Below are positions 26,425-35,229 of a DNA stretch of 64,000 bases, piece by piece (within the stretch, counting starts at the first letter, position 1; each line of letters begins with the position of its first letter). The DNA is from Parvibaculum sp040216885 (lineage in GTDB: Bacteria > Pseudomonadota > Alphaproteobacteria > Parvibaculales > Parvibaculaceae): positions 1 through 64,000 of the forward strand of contig JAVJOG010000015.1 in assembly GCA_040216885.1 (NCBI GenBank), given 5' to 3'. A program made the position numbers and the translations under genes. The notes under the pieces were generated by a model. The model was not told where the DNA came from. It made no database searches and worked only from the letters and a program-made list of their open reading frames with translations.

Positions 26425-27635
26425 CGAGCGGCGCTCGGCGCCTTCATCACCTTGTCCTTGGCGTCCTCGAAATCGGCCATGGTGACGAGACGCTTGCCGC
26501 GCCGGGCCGCCATCAGCGCCGCCTCGTTGACGAGGTTCGCAAGATCGGCACCCGAGAAACCGGGCGTCCCGCGCGCGATCGTGCGCGGCTCGACATCCGG
26601 CGCCAGCGGCACCTTCTTCATATGCACTTTCAGAATCTTCTCGCGGCCGATGACGTCGGGGTTCGGCACAACGACCTGACGGTCGAAGCGGCCCGGGCGC
26701 AGCAACGCCGGGTCGAGAACGTCCGGCCGGTTGGTCGCCGCGATCAGGATGATGCCTTCATTGGGCTCGAAGCCGTCCATCTCGACGAGCAACTGGTTCA
26801 GCGTCTGCTCGCGCTCGTCATTGCCGCCGCCGAGACCGGCGCCGCGATGACGGCCGACCGCATCGATTTCGTCGATGAAGATGATGCAGGGCGCGTTCTT
26901 TTTCGCCTGCTCGAACATGTCGCGCACACGGGAAGCGCCGACGCCGACGAACATCTCGACGAAATCGGAACCCGATATCGTGAAGAAGGGAACATTGGCT
27001 TCGCCCGCGATGGCGCGCGCCAGCAGCGTCTTGCCGGTGCCGGGCGGACCGACCAGCAGCACACCCTTCGGGATGCGGCCGCCAAGGCGCTGAAACTTCG
27101 CCGGATCGCGCAGGAAGTCGACGATCTCGGTCAGGTCATCCTTCGCCTCGTCGATGCCGGCGACATCGTCGAACATCACGCGGCCGTGACGTTCGGTGAG
27201 AAGCTTGGCCTTGGACTTGCCGAAGCCCATCGCCTTGCCGCCGCCGCCCTGCATCTGGCGCATGAAGAAAATCCATACCGCGATCAGCAGCAGCATCGGG
27301 AACCAGGAAACGAGCACCCCGAGCAGCGAGGGCACGTTTTCATCCGACGGCTTGGCGGTGATCTGGACGCCCTTGTCGTAGAGACGATTGACCAGCGTCG
27401 GATCGGCGGGCGCGAATGTCGAGAACCGCCGCCCGTCGGCGTACTGCCCGGTGATCTTTTCGCCCTGGATCGTCACCTCGCGTACCGTGCCCGCTTCCAC
27501 ATCGGAAAGGAGGCGCGAGAAGTTGATTTCGGTCGACGTACCGCTTTGCGGCGCCGGACCCTGGAAAAGATTGAAGAGCGCGATCAAAAGCAGCGCACCC
27601 AGAACCCAGACGGCGAAATTCTTGAAATTGGACAA
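26418..27635 (-). CDS. ftsH: FtsH AAA+ domain, upstream half of frameshifted ftsH
   Basis: N-terminal two-thirds of FtsH: membrane segments at about 6-22 and 104-124 flanking a periplasmic domain, Walker A GPPGTGKT (196-203), Walker B IIFIDEID (251-258) and the RPGRFDRQV sensor segment. After DKVMK the expected GAERRSMVMTEEEK is out of frame: the strand reads GTGATGAAGGCGCC where one more G (GTGATGAAGGGCGCC) would restore it, and the frame stops 8 codons later. The lesion is at about 26438-26444. TTG 27635 is the start, as homologues begin at this residue. Sequencing error, true frameshift or slippage cannot be told apart here. Confidence 0.85.
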   Translation of the reverse strand: MSNFKNFAVWVLGALLLIALFNLFQGPAPQSGTSTEINFSRLLSDVEAGTVREVTIQGEKITGQYADGRRFSTFAPADPTLVNRLYDKGVQITAKPSDENVPSLLGVLVSWFPMLLLIAVWIFFMRQMQGGGGKAMGFGKSKAKLLTERHGRVMFDDVAGIDEAKDDLTEIVDFLRDPAKFQRLGGRIPKGVLLVGPPGTGKTLLARAIAGEANVPFFTISGSDFVEMFVGVGASRVRDMFEQAKKNAPCIIFIDEIDAVGRHRGAGLGGGNDEREQTLNQLLVEMDGFEPNEGIILIAATNRPDVLDPALLRPGRFDRQVVVPNPDVIGREKILKVHMKKVPLAPDVEPRTIARGTPGFSGADLANLVNEAALMAARRGKRLVTMADFEDAKDKVMKAPSAARW

Positions 27636-27780
27636 AGGCTTGACCTTCCCTACCTGAAGACAGGCTCGGCTGTGCAGGGGACGTGCCAGAAGCGGCCCCT
27701 GCTCTCGACTGTTTCTAATCTATGAGAAACATAGTGACCACATAAAGGTTTACCAAGCCCTTTGGGTCGCTTTCCAGCGA

Positions 27781-29145
27781 TCATCGAGGGGCGTCATGGA
27801 CGGGGGTCAACCGGCGCATATGGGCAAAAAATTCGCGCGGGACGAGCGCCGTCCCGGCCTTCACCGCAGCGTCGAGTGTCCCCAAATGAGGCACGGAAAC
27901 CAGCGCCGGACCCGCCCATAGCGCTGGCAGCGTTGCGAGAGCGGGCCGGGGCGCAAGCGGCAGGGCAAGGCCTGCCGCCGCCAGCAGAGAGAGCCCCTCG
28001 GGCCCAAGCGCCCGCACATCGAGATGGGCGTGCGGGCCTGCAGCCTCAAGCCGGACGTCGAAACGGCCATCCCATGTTCCCGCCTCGCCGGGCGCAAGGC
28101 GCAGTGGCCGCGATTTCTGCGCTGCCGCGACTTCCCTGACAGCGAGCAGCCGCCCGCGCGACAACGAGAATTTGACGCCGTTAAGCGTCCGCCCCCGGCC
28201 CAGCGTGCCGTCGGCGAGCGCCGCATCGAGCGCCGCCAGTCCATCCATGCGCGGCCCGTAGGCGCGTCCGCTCACACATTTCAGGATGGCGGCAAGTGCC
28301 CGCAAGCGCGTTTCGGCGGGCGCGCTCGCGAAACCGGCCGTCTCAACCTCGACATGGCCGAAACGCGACAGCACAGCATGCGCGCCAAGCAACGCCGCCG
28401 TCTGCGCCTCGAGGGCGGCCCGCGCCCGCGCCATGCGTCCCGCCGTATCGGCAAGGCCGGCGGCATCGAAACCGAGCGCCTCAAGCGCATTCATCGCCTG
28501 ACGGATTTTGACGCGGTCGAAGCGATCGTTCTCATTGCTCGGATCGAGGACGGGCGTAAGCCCGGCCTGCGCGACCGTCGCGGCAAGCCGGCCGCGCGGC
28601 AGGTCGAGCAGCGGCCGCAACAGGCGCAGTCGCGGTGCACCAGCGTCGAGCGGCCGCGCCTCGGGCATGGCCGCCAACCCGTCGACGCCACTCCCGCGGC
28701 GCAACCGCAGCAAGAAGGTTTCGGCCTGATCTTCAAGATGATGGGCGACGAGAAGATCGCCCGCGCCTGCCGCGCGGCAGGCCGCTGCCAGCAACCGGTA
28801 ACGCGCCTCGCGCGCCGCAGCCTGGATACCGCTGCCGGGCTTCGGCTCCGTCCACGTCAAAATGCGGTGGGGCACGCCGAGCGCAGCCGCAAGCCGAGCC
28901 GCCATCCCGGCTTCCGCCGCCGAACCGGCGCGAAGGCCGTGGTCGACGGTCAGCGCAACGAGCCGCGCGCCGGGCCGACCCCTGACCCATGCGGCGGCGA
29001 GGATCAGCAGCGCCAGCGAATCCGGCCCGCCTGAAAATGCAACGGCAATGACGCTCGACGGATTGTGCCGGTGCAGCCGCTCTGCGAACTCGCCCGGCAG
29101 AACGGGAAGGTAACCGGCCGGCGCCGGATCTTCTCGAACGCGCAT
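27781..29145 (-). CDS. tilS: tRNA(Ile)-lysidine synthetase
   Basis: ATP-dependent enzyme that converts C34 of tRNA-Ile(CAU) to lysidine, an essential decoding step. The 454-residue protein has the N-type ATP pyrophosphatase P-loop SGGPDS (about 36-41), the LTVDHGLR strand, and the HHLEDQAETFLLRLRRGSG motif typical of TilS, then a less conserved C-terminal region. ATG 29145 was chosen because it gives the usual N-terminus. It lies between cpoB and ftsH in the conserved alphaproteobacterial order. Confidence 0.93.
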   Translation of the reverse strand: MRVREDPAPAGYLPVLPGEFAERLHRHNPSSVIAVAFSGGPDSLALLILAAAWVRGRPGARLVALTVDHGLRAGSAAEAGMAARLAAALGVPHRILTWTEPKPGSGIQAAAREARYRLLAAACRAAGAGDLLVAHHLEDQAETFLLRLRRGSGVDGLAAMPEARPLDAGAPRLRLLRPLLDLPRGRLAATVAQAGLTPVLDPSNENDRFDRVKIRQAMNALEALGFDAAGLADTAGRMARARAALEAQTAALLGAHAVLSRFGHVEVETAGFASAPAETRLRALAAILKCVSGRAYGPRMDGLAALDAALADGTLGRGRTLNGVKFSLSRGRLLAVREVAAAQKSRPLRLAPGEAGTWDGRFDVRLEAAGPHAHLDVRALGPEGLSLLAAAGLALPLAPRPALATLPALWAGPALVSVPHLGTLDAAVKAGTALVPREFFAHMRRLTPVHDAPR

Positions 29146-29186
29146 CGGACTTTTTCCTTCTGCAGTGGCGGCCTTCGGCCGGCGGA

Positions 29187-30143
29187 TCAGCAGCCGGCCT
29201 TTTCGCGCTCCAGCTTGTTGCGCGCGACGACGGCGGGCGAGGCTTGCGGGAACCGCGAACCGAGTTCGCTCCATACCGTGCAGGCGGCATCCTTGTTGCC
29301 GAGCGCGTTGAGGCTCATCCCGAGTTTCAGCAGGCTGTCGGGCGCTTTGTTGCTCGACGAATAAGTGGTGTAGCCGGTCAGGAAGGCGTCGCCCGCTTCC
29401 TTGTGGCGGTTCTGCGCATAATAGGTCTCGCCGAGCCAGTATTGCGCATTGCCCGCCAGCGTGTCCTTCGGATGGAGCTGCAGAAACTCGATGAAGGCCG
29501 CGCGCGCCTGGTCGTATTGGCCGCGCTTCATCAGGTCGATCGCAAAATCATATTGGACCTGCGGCGTACCTTGAGGCAGGACGGATGCGACGGGTGCGGC
29601 GCCAAGTGTACCTTCGGCCGGCGCAGGCCCGGTCCCGGCCTCGCCGTCATCGTTGACCGGCGCCATGGCGCTGTCCGATGCGGTACCGGACGCTGATGCG
29701 CCGCCACCGCCTTGCGCATCCTGAAAGCGCAGATCCGTATCGGCCTTGAAGCGTTGCAACTCCTGGCCCATCTGCTCGATGCGGTGGCCCATCTCTTCCA
29801 GATTGCCGTTGAGACGGCGGACCTGCTCTTCGAGTTCGAAAATGCGCGACTGGGCATCGGCCGCGCCAGCGCCGCTGCCGCTGCCGCTGCCGCTGAGCGA
29901 CGTCGGCGCACCGGTCGATCCGCCACCGCTATAGCTCTGCCGCTGGAGGTCGGTGATTTCGCGCTCGATCCGGTCGAGCCGGTTGCCGATTGCGCGCATG
30001 TCGATGTCCCCACCCGACTGCGCGCCAACGCGATCCGCGGCGAGCATCGGCAATCCGGCCAGGACCAGTACGGCCGCGGTCCGCAGGACGGTATGTTTCG
30101 GGCGGTACCCGGTGCGCAATCGAACCTCCAATGCGTGCCTCAC
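29187..30143 (-). CDS. cpoB: Tol-Pal system coordinator CpoB (YbgF)
   Basis: Periplasmic protein that couples Tol-Pal envelope constriction to peptidoglycan synthesis. The 318-residue product has a signal sequence (hydrophobic run about 20-35), a coiled coil (about 50-140, with heptads in FELEEQVRRLNGNLEEMGHRIEQMGQELQRFK), a low-complexity Ala/Gly/Pro/Ser linker and a C-terminal TPR domain (YDFAIDLMKRGQYDQARAAF, YWLGETYYAQNRHKEAGDAF). A GTG start at 30143 follows GGAGGATC. It directly follows pal. Confidence 0.93.
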   Translation of the reverse strand: MRHALEVRLRTGYRPKHTVLRTAAVLVLAGLPMLAADRVGAQSGGDIDMRAIGNRLDRIEREITDLQRQSYSGGGSTGAPTSLSGSGSGSGAGAADAQSRIFELEEQVRRLNGNLEEMGHRIEQMGQELQRFKADTDLRFQDAQGGGGASASGTASDSAMAPVNDDGEAGTGPAPAEGTLGAAPVASVLPQGTPQVQYDFAIDLMKRGQYDQARAAFIEFLQLHPKDTLAGNAQYWLGETYYAQNRHKEAGDAFLTGYTTYSSSNKAPDSLLKLGMSLNALGNKDAACTVWSELGSRFPQASPAVVARNKLEREKAGC

Positions 30144-30213
30144 TCGATCCTCCGCATCCTAGCTGCAACTACGACAAAATTGGGGCGCGAATATTCCGGG
30201 CCCGAATCGAAGA

Positions 30214-30244
30214 AGCGCCCTTCCGCGATGTGCGGAAGAGCGCT
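30214..30244. other. Long hairpin between pal and cpoB
   Basis: AGCGCCCTTCCGC (30214-30226) pairs with GCGGAAGAGCGCT (30232-30244) with one mismatch. No T-run follows, so it is more likely an RNA stability or attenuation element, letting Pal be made in excess of CpoB; that role is inference. Confidence 0.5.
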
Positions 30245-30278
30245 CCCGATAGGACGTGCTGCCCGGCAACGAGGCCGT

Positions 30279-30773
30279 TTAGCTCGCGGCGCCGGACGCA
30301 ACCACCGTCACGGCACGACGGTTCTGGCCCCAGCAGCCTTCGTTGGAGTCGAGGCAGACCGGACGTTCCTTGCCATAGGACACGGTGTTGATCCGGCCGG
30401 CATTGACGCCGAGGCTGACGAGATAGTCTTTGGCCGCGTTGGCACGACGGCCACCGAGCGCAAGGTTGTATTCGCGGGTGCCGCGTTCGTCGGCATGGCC
30501 TTCGAGCGTGAAGGTCAGGTTCGGGTAGAGCTGCATCCACGCCGCCTGACGCTGCAGGGTGGCGCGGGCTTCGTCACTGAGCGACGACTTGTCGGTGTCG
30601 AAGAAAACGCGGTCGCCGACATTGGTGACCAGATCTTCCTGCGTACCGGGGGTGATGGCGCCTGCCCCTGAGGACGAACCGCCAGTATCCGTGGCGGTCG
30701 AGCTGCAAGCGGCCAACATGAAGAAAGCAGCGGCCACAGCGGCAATCCGCAGGCCAGCATTCGGGGACTTCAT
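30279..30773 (-). CDS. pal: Peptidoglycan-associated lipoprotein Pal
   Basis: Outer-membrane lipoprotein that anchors the Tol machine to peptidoglycan. The 164-residue precursor has a signal peptide ending in a lipobox, MLAAC with Cys23 as the lipid site, then a short Ser/Gly linker. The OmpA-like domain follows, with RVFFDTDKSSLSDEA, the LEGHADERGTREYNLALGGRRA peptidoglycan-binding signature and the RAVTV end. Follows tolB after about 350 bp. Confidence 0.95.
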   Translation of the reverse strand: MKSPNAGLRIAAVAAAFFMLAACSSTATDTGGSSSGAGAITPGTQEDLVTNVGDRVFFDTDKSSLSDEARATLQRQAAWMQLYPNLTFTLEGHADERGTREYNLALGGRRANAAKDYLVSLGVNAGRINTVSYGKERPVCLDSNEGCWGQNRRAVTVVASGAAS

Positions 30774-31125
30774 TCGGGTGATCTCCTTTTGATCTCAGCG
30801 GCCATGGCGCCTCAGCGCTCAATCGATTTGCTACTTTTGCACGAGACGCCCCCCGACAAAACAGGCGACGCCCGAATTATCCAGAGAAAATCGCGTACAA
30901 ATCCTCACCGGCCCCGGTACCCCCGGGGGCCAGCTCGCATCGCCCACAATTGGCCGACGCTGGGGGTTGCTGTACCGCAACAGCATGTGTGCCACAGTAC
31001 AAAGTCCGGCGCAAGAAGCGCCTGCTATTCCTTGACTTCTAGACCAAACTAACGTGACATTTTTGCATCATCATTGAGACGCACGGCTTTTTGAAACCGT
31101 TTTGGACAGCCAATCCGGTTTCCCT
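30774..31125 (-). other. Long pal leader region, no gene found
   Basis: This 352-bp space between tolB and pal has no credible CDS on either strand. It contains a GC-rich hairpin near 30910-30931 (GGCCCC...GGGGCC) and AT-richer stretches around 31020-31090. It is likely the pal promoter and untranslated leader; no precise promoter could be assigned. Confidence 0.4.
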
Positions 31126-32472
31126 TCACTGAATCCGGGGGGACCAGGCCGGGTCGGATGCAAAAGTCGGGGTCGGCGCCGGGCGCTCGTTGTGACCGGT
31201 TACGTCGACCGACCAGAGGCTCGGACCGCCCTGTGCACCCCGCGTCTCGCGGAAGAACATCAGCACACGTCCGTTCGGCGCCCATGTCGGCCCCTCATTG
31301 TGATAGCCCTCGGTCAGCACACGATCGCCGGTGCCGTCCGGGCGCATCACGCCGATCACGAAACGTCCGCTCGAAATCTTGGTAAAGGAAATCAGGTCGC
31401 CACGCGGCGACCAGACGGGCGTCGCATAACTCCCTTGACCGAAGCTGATGCGCCGCTGGTTGGAACCGTCGGCGTTCATCACATAGATCTGCTGCGAACC
31501 GCCACGATCGGATTCGAACGCAATCTGGCGCCCGTCCGGCGAATAGCTCGGCGACGTGTCGATGGCGGCCGTGTTCGTCAGGCGCGTCACCTGGCGGCTG
31601 CGAAGATCCATCGTATAGATATCCGCGTTGCCGCCGCGTTGCAGGCTCATGATGATCTTCTGGCCATCGGGCGAGAAGCGCGGCGCGAACGTCATGCCCG
31701 GAAACTCGCCAACCACTTCCTGCTGGCCGGTCTCGATGTCGAGCACATAAACGCGCGGCGCATTGTTGCGGTAGGCGAGATAGGTGATCTCCTGCGAGTT
31801 GGGGCTGAAACGCGGCGTCAGCACAAGTTCGCGGCCATTGGTCAGCATGCGCGGATTGTGACCGTCCTGATCCATGATGGTCAGGCGCTTGACGCGATTG
31901 TTCTTCGGTCCCGTCTCAGAAACATAGACGACGCGCGTGTCGAAATATCCGTCTTCGCCGGTCAGACGCTTGTAGATGGCATCGGAAATCAGATGCGCGA
32001 TGCGCCGCCAGTTGTCCGGCGTGGTAAAGAACTGAAGGCCGGTAAGTTGCTGCTCGGCGTAGACGTCCCAGAGGCGAAATTCGACGCGCAGACGTCCGTC
32101 CGACTCCATGCGCGCCTGACCCGTGACGAGCGCCTGCGCATTGATGATACGCCAGTCGCCGAAACGCGGCTGAACGTTGATGTCGCTGAGCTTTTCGATG
32201 AAAGCCGCCTTGGGCAGCGGGCGGAAGAGGCCCGAACGCTCCAGATTGTTGGTGACGACACCGGCAATATCGGCACCGACCGAACTCTCCTGATCAGCCG
32301 CCCCGAGGAAATCGACGATGGCGATGGGCAGCGGGTCGACATGGCCCTCGGTGATATCGATCTGCAGCGCCGCGCGCGCCGGCATGACAAACGCCATCGT
32401 CATAACGAACGTCGCGAGCACCAGTCGATAGAGCCCCCGCCCATCTTGCAGTCGTATGCCTAAATCGGTCAT
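31126..32472 (-). CDS. tolB: Tol-Pal system beta-propeller protein TolB
   Basis: Periplasmic component of Tol-Pal that binds Pal and colicins. The 448-residue precursor has a signal peptide (hydrophobic about 15-32, cleavage near PARAA), an N-terminal alpha/beta domain, and a six-bladed propeller with repeated FSPDGQ / YSPDGRQIAF / WSPRGD segments. It lies 24 bp after tolA in the same operon. Confidence 0.96.
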   Translation of the reverse strand: MTDLGIRLQDGRGLYRLVLATFVMTMAFVMPARAALQIDITEGHVDPLPIAIVDFLGAADQESSVGADIAGVVTNNLERSGLFRPLPKAAFIEKLSDINVQPRFGDWRIINAQALVTGQARMESDGRLRVEFRLWDVYAEQQLTGLQFFTTPDNWRRIAHLISDAIYKRLTGEDGYFDTRVVYVSETGPKNNRVKRLTIMDQDGHNPRMLTNGRELVLTPRFSPNSQEITYLAYRNNAPRVYVLDIETGQQEVVGEFPGMTFAPRFSPDGQKIIMSLQRGGNADIYTMDLRSRQVTRLTNTAAIDTSPSYSPDGRQIAFESDRGGSQQIYVMNADGSNQRRISFGQGSYATPVWSPRGDLISFTKISSGRFVIGVMRPDGTGDRVLTEGYHNEGPTWAPNGRVLMFFRETRGAQGGPSLWSVDVTGHNERPAPTPTFASDPAWSPRIQ

Positions 32473-32496
32473 TGCATTTAACTCCCGGATGACGGG

Positions 32497-33312
32497 CTAT
32501 CCGCCCAACATTTCTCTTGGATCGAATCTGAGATCTATTTCCCGCCAGTTTGCATATTTGTCCGGCGGCATCGTGAACGGCTGACAGAGGCGAATGGCAC
32601 GCATGGCACTGTCGGCGGCGGCCTGATAATACGCCCCGCCCGTGATCAGCTTCGTGCGATCCATCAACTCCGGCGGCCGTGCCAGAGACCCGTCCTGGTT
32701 GAGATATACCTTGATCCTGACGACCAGTTGCTCGGCATTGGGTGCGCCAGCGGGCACGCTCCAGCACCGGCGCATCTGCACCTTGAAAGCATCCATTTCG
32801 CTCAATGTCAGGCGCATCGACGGATCGTCCGTTCGCGGAGCGTCGAAATCTTCCTCGACTCTGGGCGCAGGCTGCGGCTTCGAGGCCGCATCGGGCGCCT
32901 TGTCGAGCAGCGCGGCAATCTTGTTCGGATCGAATTTCCGCTCCGGCGGTTTCGGTGGTGCGGGCTTTTCGACCTTCTTCTCCACCGGCTTCGGCGGATC
33001 TTTCTTCTTCTCGACGGTCTTGTCCGGAACAGGTTCCGGTTCCTGCTCGGGCGGCGGCGGTGCCGGCATGGGACGTGCGTCGGCCTCCGGACGCTCGATC
33101 GCCTTTGGCGGCTCCGGCTCCTCAACCGGCGGCAACGGCTTTTCGACCTTCTCCTGACGCTTCAGGTTGGTCATCTCGTCGATCGTTATCAGCTCCACCG
33201 GCAACGCGCGCGTCGACACCGAGGGCAATTCCTCGGGTGAAGGAAACGTCGCCAGCGCAAGCACGAGAACCGCGCCATGCGCCGCGACGGAAAAGAGGAC
33301 CGAATTGCGCAT
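32497..33312 (-). CDS. tolA: Tol-Pal protein TolA
   Basis: Inner-membrane-anchored periplasm-spanning protein linking TolQR to Pal/TolB. The 271-residue protein has one N-terminal membrane helix (about 6-24), a long Pro/Lys/Glu-rich middle (for example KPLPPVEEPEPPKAIERPE, KKDPPKPVEKK) and a C-terminal globular domain with VRIKVYLNQDGSLA and the conserved Cys-containing CQPF. It lies 9 bp after tolR. Confidence 0.92.
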   Translation of the reverse strand: MRNSVLFSVAAHGAVLVLALATFPSPEELPSVSTRALPVELITIDEMTNLKRQEKVEKPLPPVEEPEPPKAIERPEADARPMPAPPPPEQEPEPVPDKTVEKKKDPPKPVEKKVEKPAPPKPPERKFDPNKIAALLDKAPDAASKPQPAPRVEEDFDAPRTDDPSMRLTLSEMDAFKVQMRRCWSVPAGAPNAEQLVVRIKVYLNQDGSLARPPELMDRTKLITGGAYYQAAADSAMRAIRLCQPFTMPPDKYANWREIDLRFDPREMLGG

Positions 33313-33321
33313 TCTCGCCGT

Positions 33322-33780
33322 TTATCTTCTTCCGGACCCGCTCGCCGGCTTGATCTCGGATTCGGTCACAAGCGCGACACGCGTAAAACCCGATGAGCTG
33401 ATGACACCCATGACCTTCATCACTTCCGAATAAGGAAGAGATCCATCGGCGCGCACGAAAATGCGCTGCTCATATCCGTTCTGGGAAATCGCCAGCAACT
33501 GCTCGACCATGGCATCGATCTGCGAAGGCGTTTCCTGCACGAAAATCTCGCCCTGCCCGTTCAGCGTGATCGTTAGCGGTTCGTTGTCTCCCGAAATCGG
33601 CGCGGCCTGCGTCTTGGGCAGGTCCACCGGCACGCCGACCGTCAACAGCGGCGCCGCCACCATGAAGACGATCAGCAACACCAGCATGACGTCGACGACC
33701 GGCGTCACGTTGATTTCAGCCATCGGCGCCCTTGCGAAACGTCCACGCCGGGCACTCTTGTTTCCAACCGACATACCCAT
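33322..33780 (-). CDS. tolR: Tol-Pal protein TolR
   Basis: Inner-membrane partner of TolQ in the proton-driven Tol motor, of the ExbD/TolR family. The 152 residues carry one membrane helix (about 26-46) beginning NVTPVVDVMLVLLIVFMV, in which the Asp is the conserved proton-path residue, then a periplasmic domain ending near SEVMKVMGVISSSGF. A second in-frame ATG (codon 3) is possible. It lies 3 bp after tolQ. Confidence 0.94.
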   Translation of the reverse strand: MGMSVGNKSARRGRFARAPMAEINVTPVVDVMLVLLIVFMVAAPLLTVGVPVDLPKTQAAPISGDNEPLTITLNGQGEIFVQETPSQIDAMVEQLLAISQNGYEQRIFVRADGSLPYSEVMKVMGVISSSGFTRVALVTESEIKPASGSGRR

Positions 33781-33783
33781 GGA

Positions 33784-34509
33784 TCAGCTCCGCTCGTCGA
33801 GCTGCCGCGAAAGAATCGCAGAAAACTCGTCGGCAAAACTCTCCATCCGGCCACCGATACGCGAAACCTGATTGGAGAAACGGTTGTAGAAAATAACCGC
33901 CGGAATGGCCGCGAGAAGACCGAGTGCGGTCGCAAAGAGCGCCTCCGCGATGCCCGGCGCAACGACGGCGAGGTTGGTATCGCGGCTGATCGCGATCGAC
34001 TGAAACGCATTCATGATGCCCCAGACCGTGCCGAAGAGGCCGATAAACGGCGCGGTCGCGCCGACGGTCGCGAGGAACAGAAGCCGGCTTTCGAGATTGA
34101 CCATCTCGCGGCTGATCGTCACCTGCATGACCTTGTCGACGCGTTCCTTGAGGCCGATGAAGGAACTGGAGGCAATGTCCTGCGAGCGCCGCCACTCGCG
34201 CATCGCCGCAATGAAAAGCGCGGAGAGCGGATGCTGCGGTCGGTGCCCCATTTCCTGATAGAGATCGTCCAGCGACCGGCCCGACCAGAAGATGCGCTCG
34301 AACTGGTTGGCGCGCCGTTCGACGCGGGAAAATCGCCACCACTTGTCGAAGATGATTGCCCAGGACCAGACCGAGGCGAAGAGAAGGCCCAGCATCACGA
34401 GCTTGACGACAATGTCGGCACGCAGGAACAACCCCCACATGGAGAAGTCCATGGCGGCGGCGTCGACCGTCGTCTCTGTAATGATCTGGGCAGTGGTCGC
34501 GGGATCCAT
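33784..34509 (-). CDS. tolQ: Tol-Pal protein TolQ
   Basis: Proton-channel subunit of the Tol motor, of the ExbB/MotA/TolQ family, 241 residues with three membrane helices (about 20-45, 145-165 and 180-205). The family signature LATVGATAPFIGLFGTVWGIMNAF is intact. It heads the tolQRAB unit; the 237-bp space to ybgC has no further CDS. Confidence 0.95.
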   Translation of the reverse strand: MDPATTAQIITETTVDAAAMDFSMWGLFLRADIVVKLVMLGLLFASVWSWAIIFDKWWRFSRVERRANQFERIFWSGRSLDDLYQEMGHRPQHPLSALFIAAMREWRRSQDIASSSFIGLKERVDKVMQVTISREMVNLESRLLFLATVGATAPFIGLFGTVWGIMNAFQSIAISRDTNLAVVAPGIAEALFATALGLLAAIPAVIFYNRFSNQVSRIGGRMESFADEFSAILSRQLDERS

Positions 34510-34746
34510 CAGATTGCCTCTCCGTGCTTACAGGCTCGATGCAAGGAGCGGCACATCGCAGACGCGGCATCCGCATCCGGGCACCCTGCCCGCCGCGCCT
34601 CGCCGTTGAATGTGTGCCCCCGAATTGAGGCCGAAGTTAGTCTGTCAATTATGTCATTACCGTGGCGCGTCTTCGGATAACGGGTGGCCCCTCAAGAGGT
34701 TAGCGATGCTGTGTTGCGGGCCGACAACATCGTAGGAACGAAACTC

Positions 34747-35229
34747 TTACGACCGTGTTGAACCGGTTTCGGGGCCCACGAACGGTGCGAGCGCCTGCCT
34801 CACCCCGGCCGGAAGGCGGCGCGGCCGGCCCGCGGCATCGAGGCAGGCCGCAAAGACCCGGGCCCGCCAGATCGGCTCCTCATCGGCGCCGTCGGCAAGG
34901 CGCAGGATCGTCTGCTCGGCTTCGATCCGCGCGCCGCCCGCCCGCACATACCGCGTCCGGACTTCGAGCCGGTCGTCGATCCGGGCGGGCTTCAGAAAAT
35001 CGATCTCCATGCGATGGACCGCGAAGGCAAGCGGATCGGCGCCCTCGAAAAGATCGGCGTGATGAACCCCCGCCAGCCGCAGGAAATCCGACCGCCCTCT
35101 CTCGGCAAACCGCAGATAATTCGCGTGATAGACGATGCCCGAGAAATCCGTGTCCTCGTAATAGACCCGGATGGGCAGGCGATGCACCTGTCCGTCGATC
35201 CGGCCGGCAAGGTCGGGCCAATCGCTCAT
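34747..35229 (-). CDS. ybgC: Tol-Pal-associated acyl-CoA thioesterase YbgC
   Basis: Hot-dog-fold thioesterase of the YbgC family that typically sits just before tolQ. In 160 residues the active-site motif is VYYEDTDFSGIVYHANYLRFAERGR, whose Asp is catalytic. It overlaps ruvB by 4 bp (ATGA), so translation is coupled to the ruv genes. Confidence 0.92.
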   Translation of the reverse strand: MSDWPDLAGRIDGQVHRLPIRVYYEDTDFSGIVYHANYLRFAERGRSDFLRLAGVHHADLFEGADPLAFAVHRMEIDFLKPARIDDRLEVRTRYVRAGGARIEAEQTILRLADGADEEPIWRARVFAACLDAAGRPRRLPAGVRQALAPFVGPETGSTRS

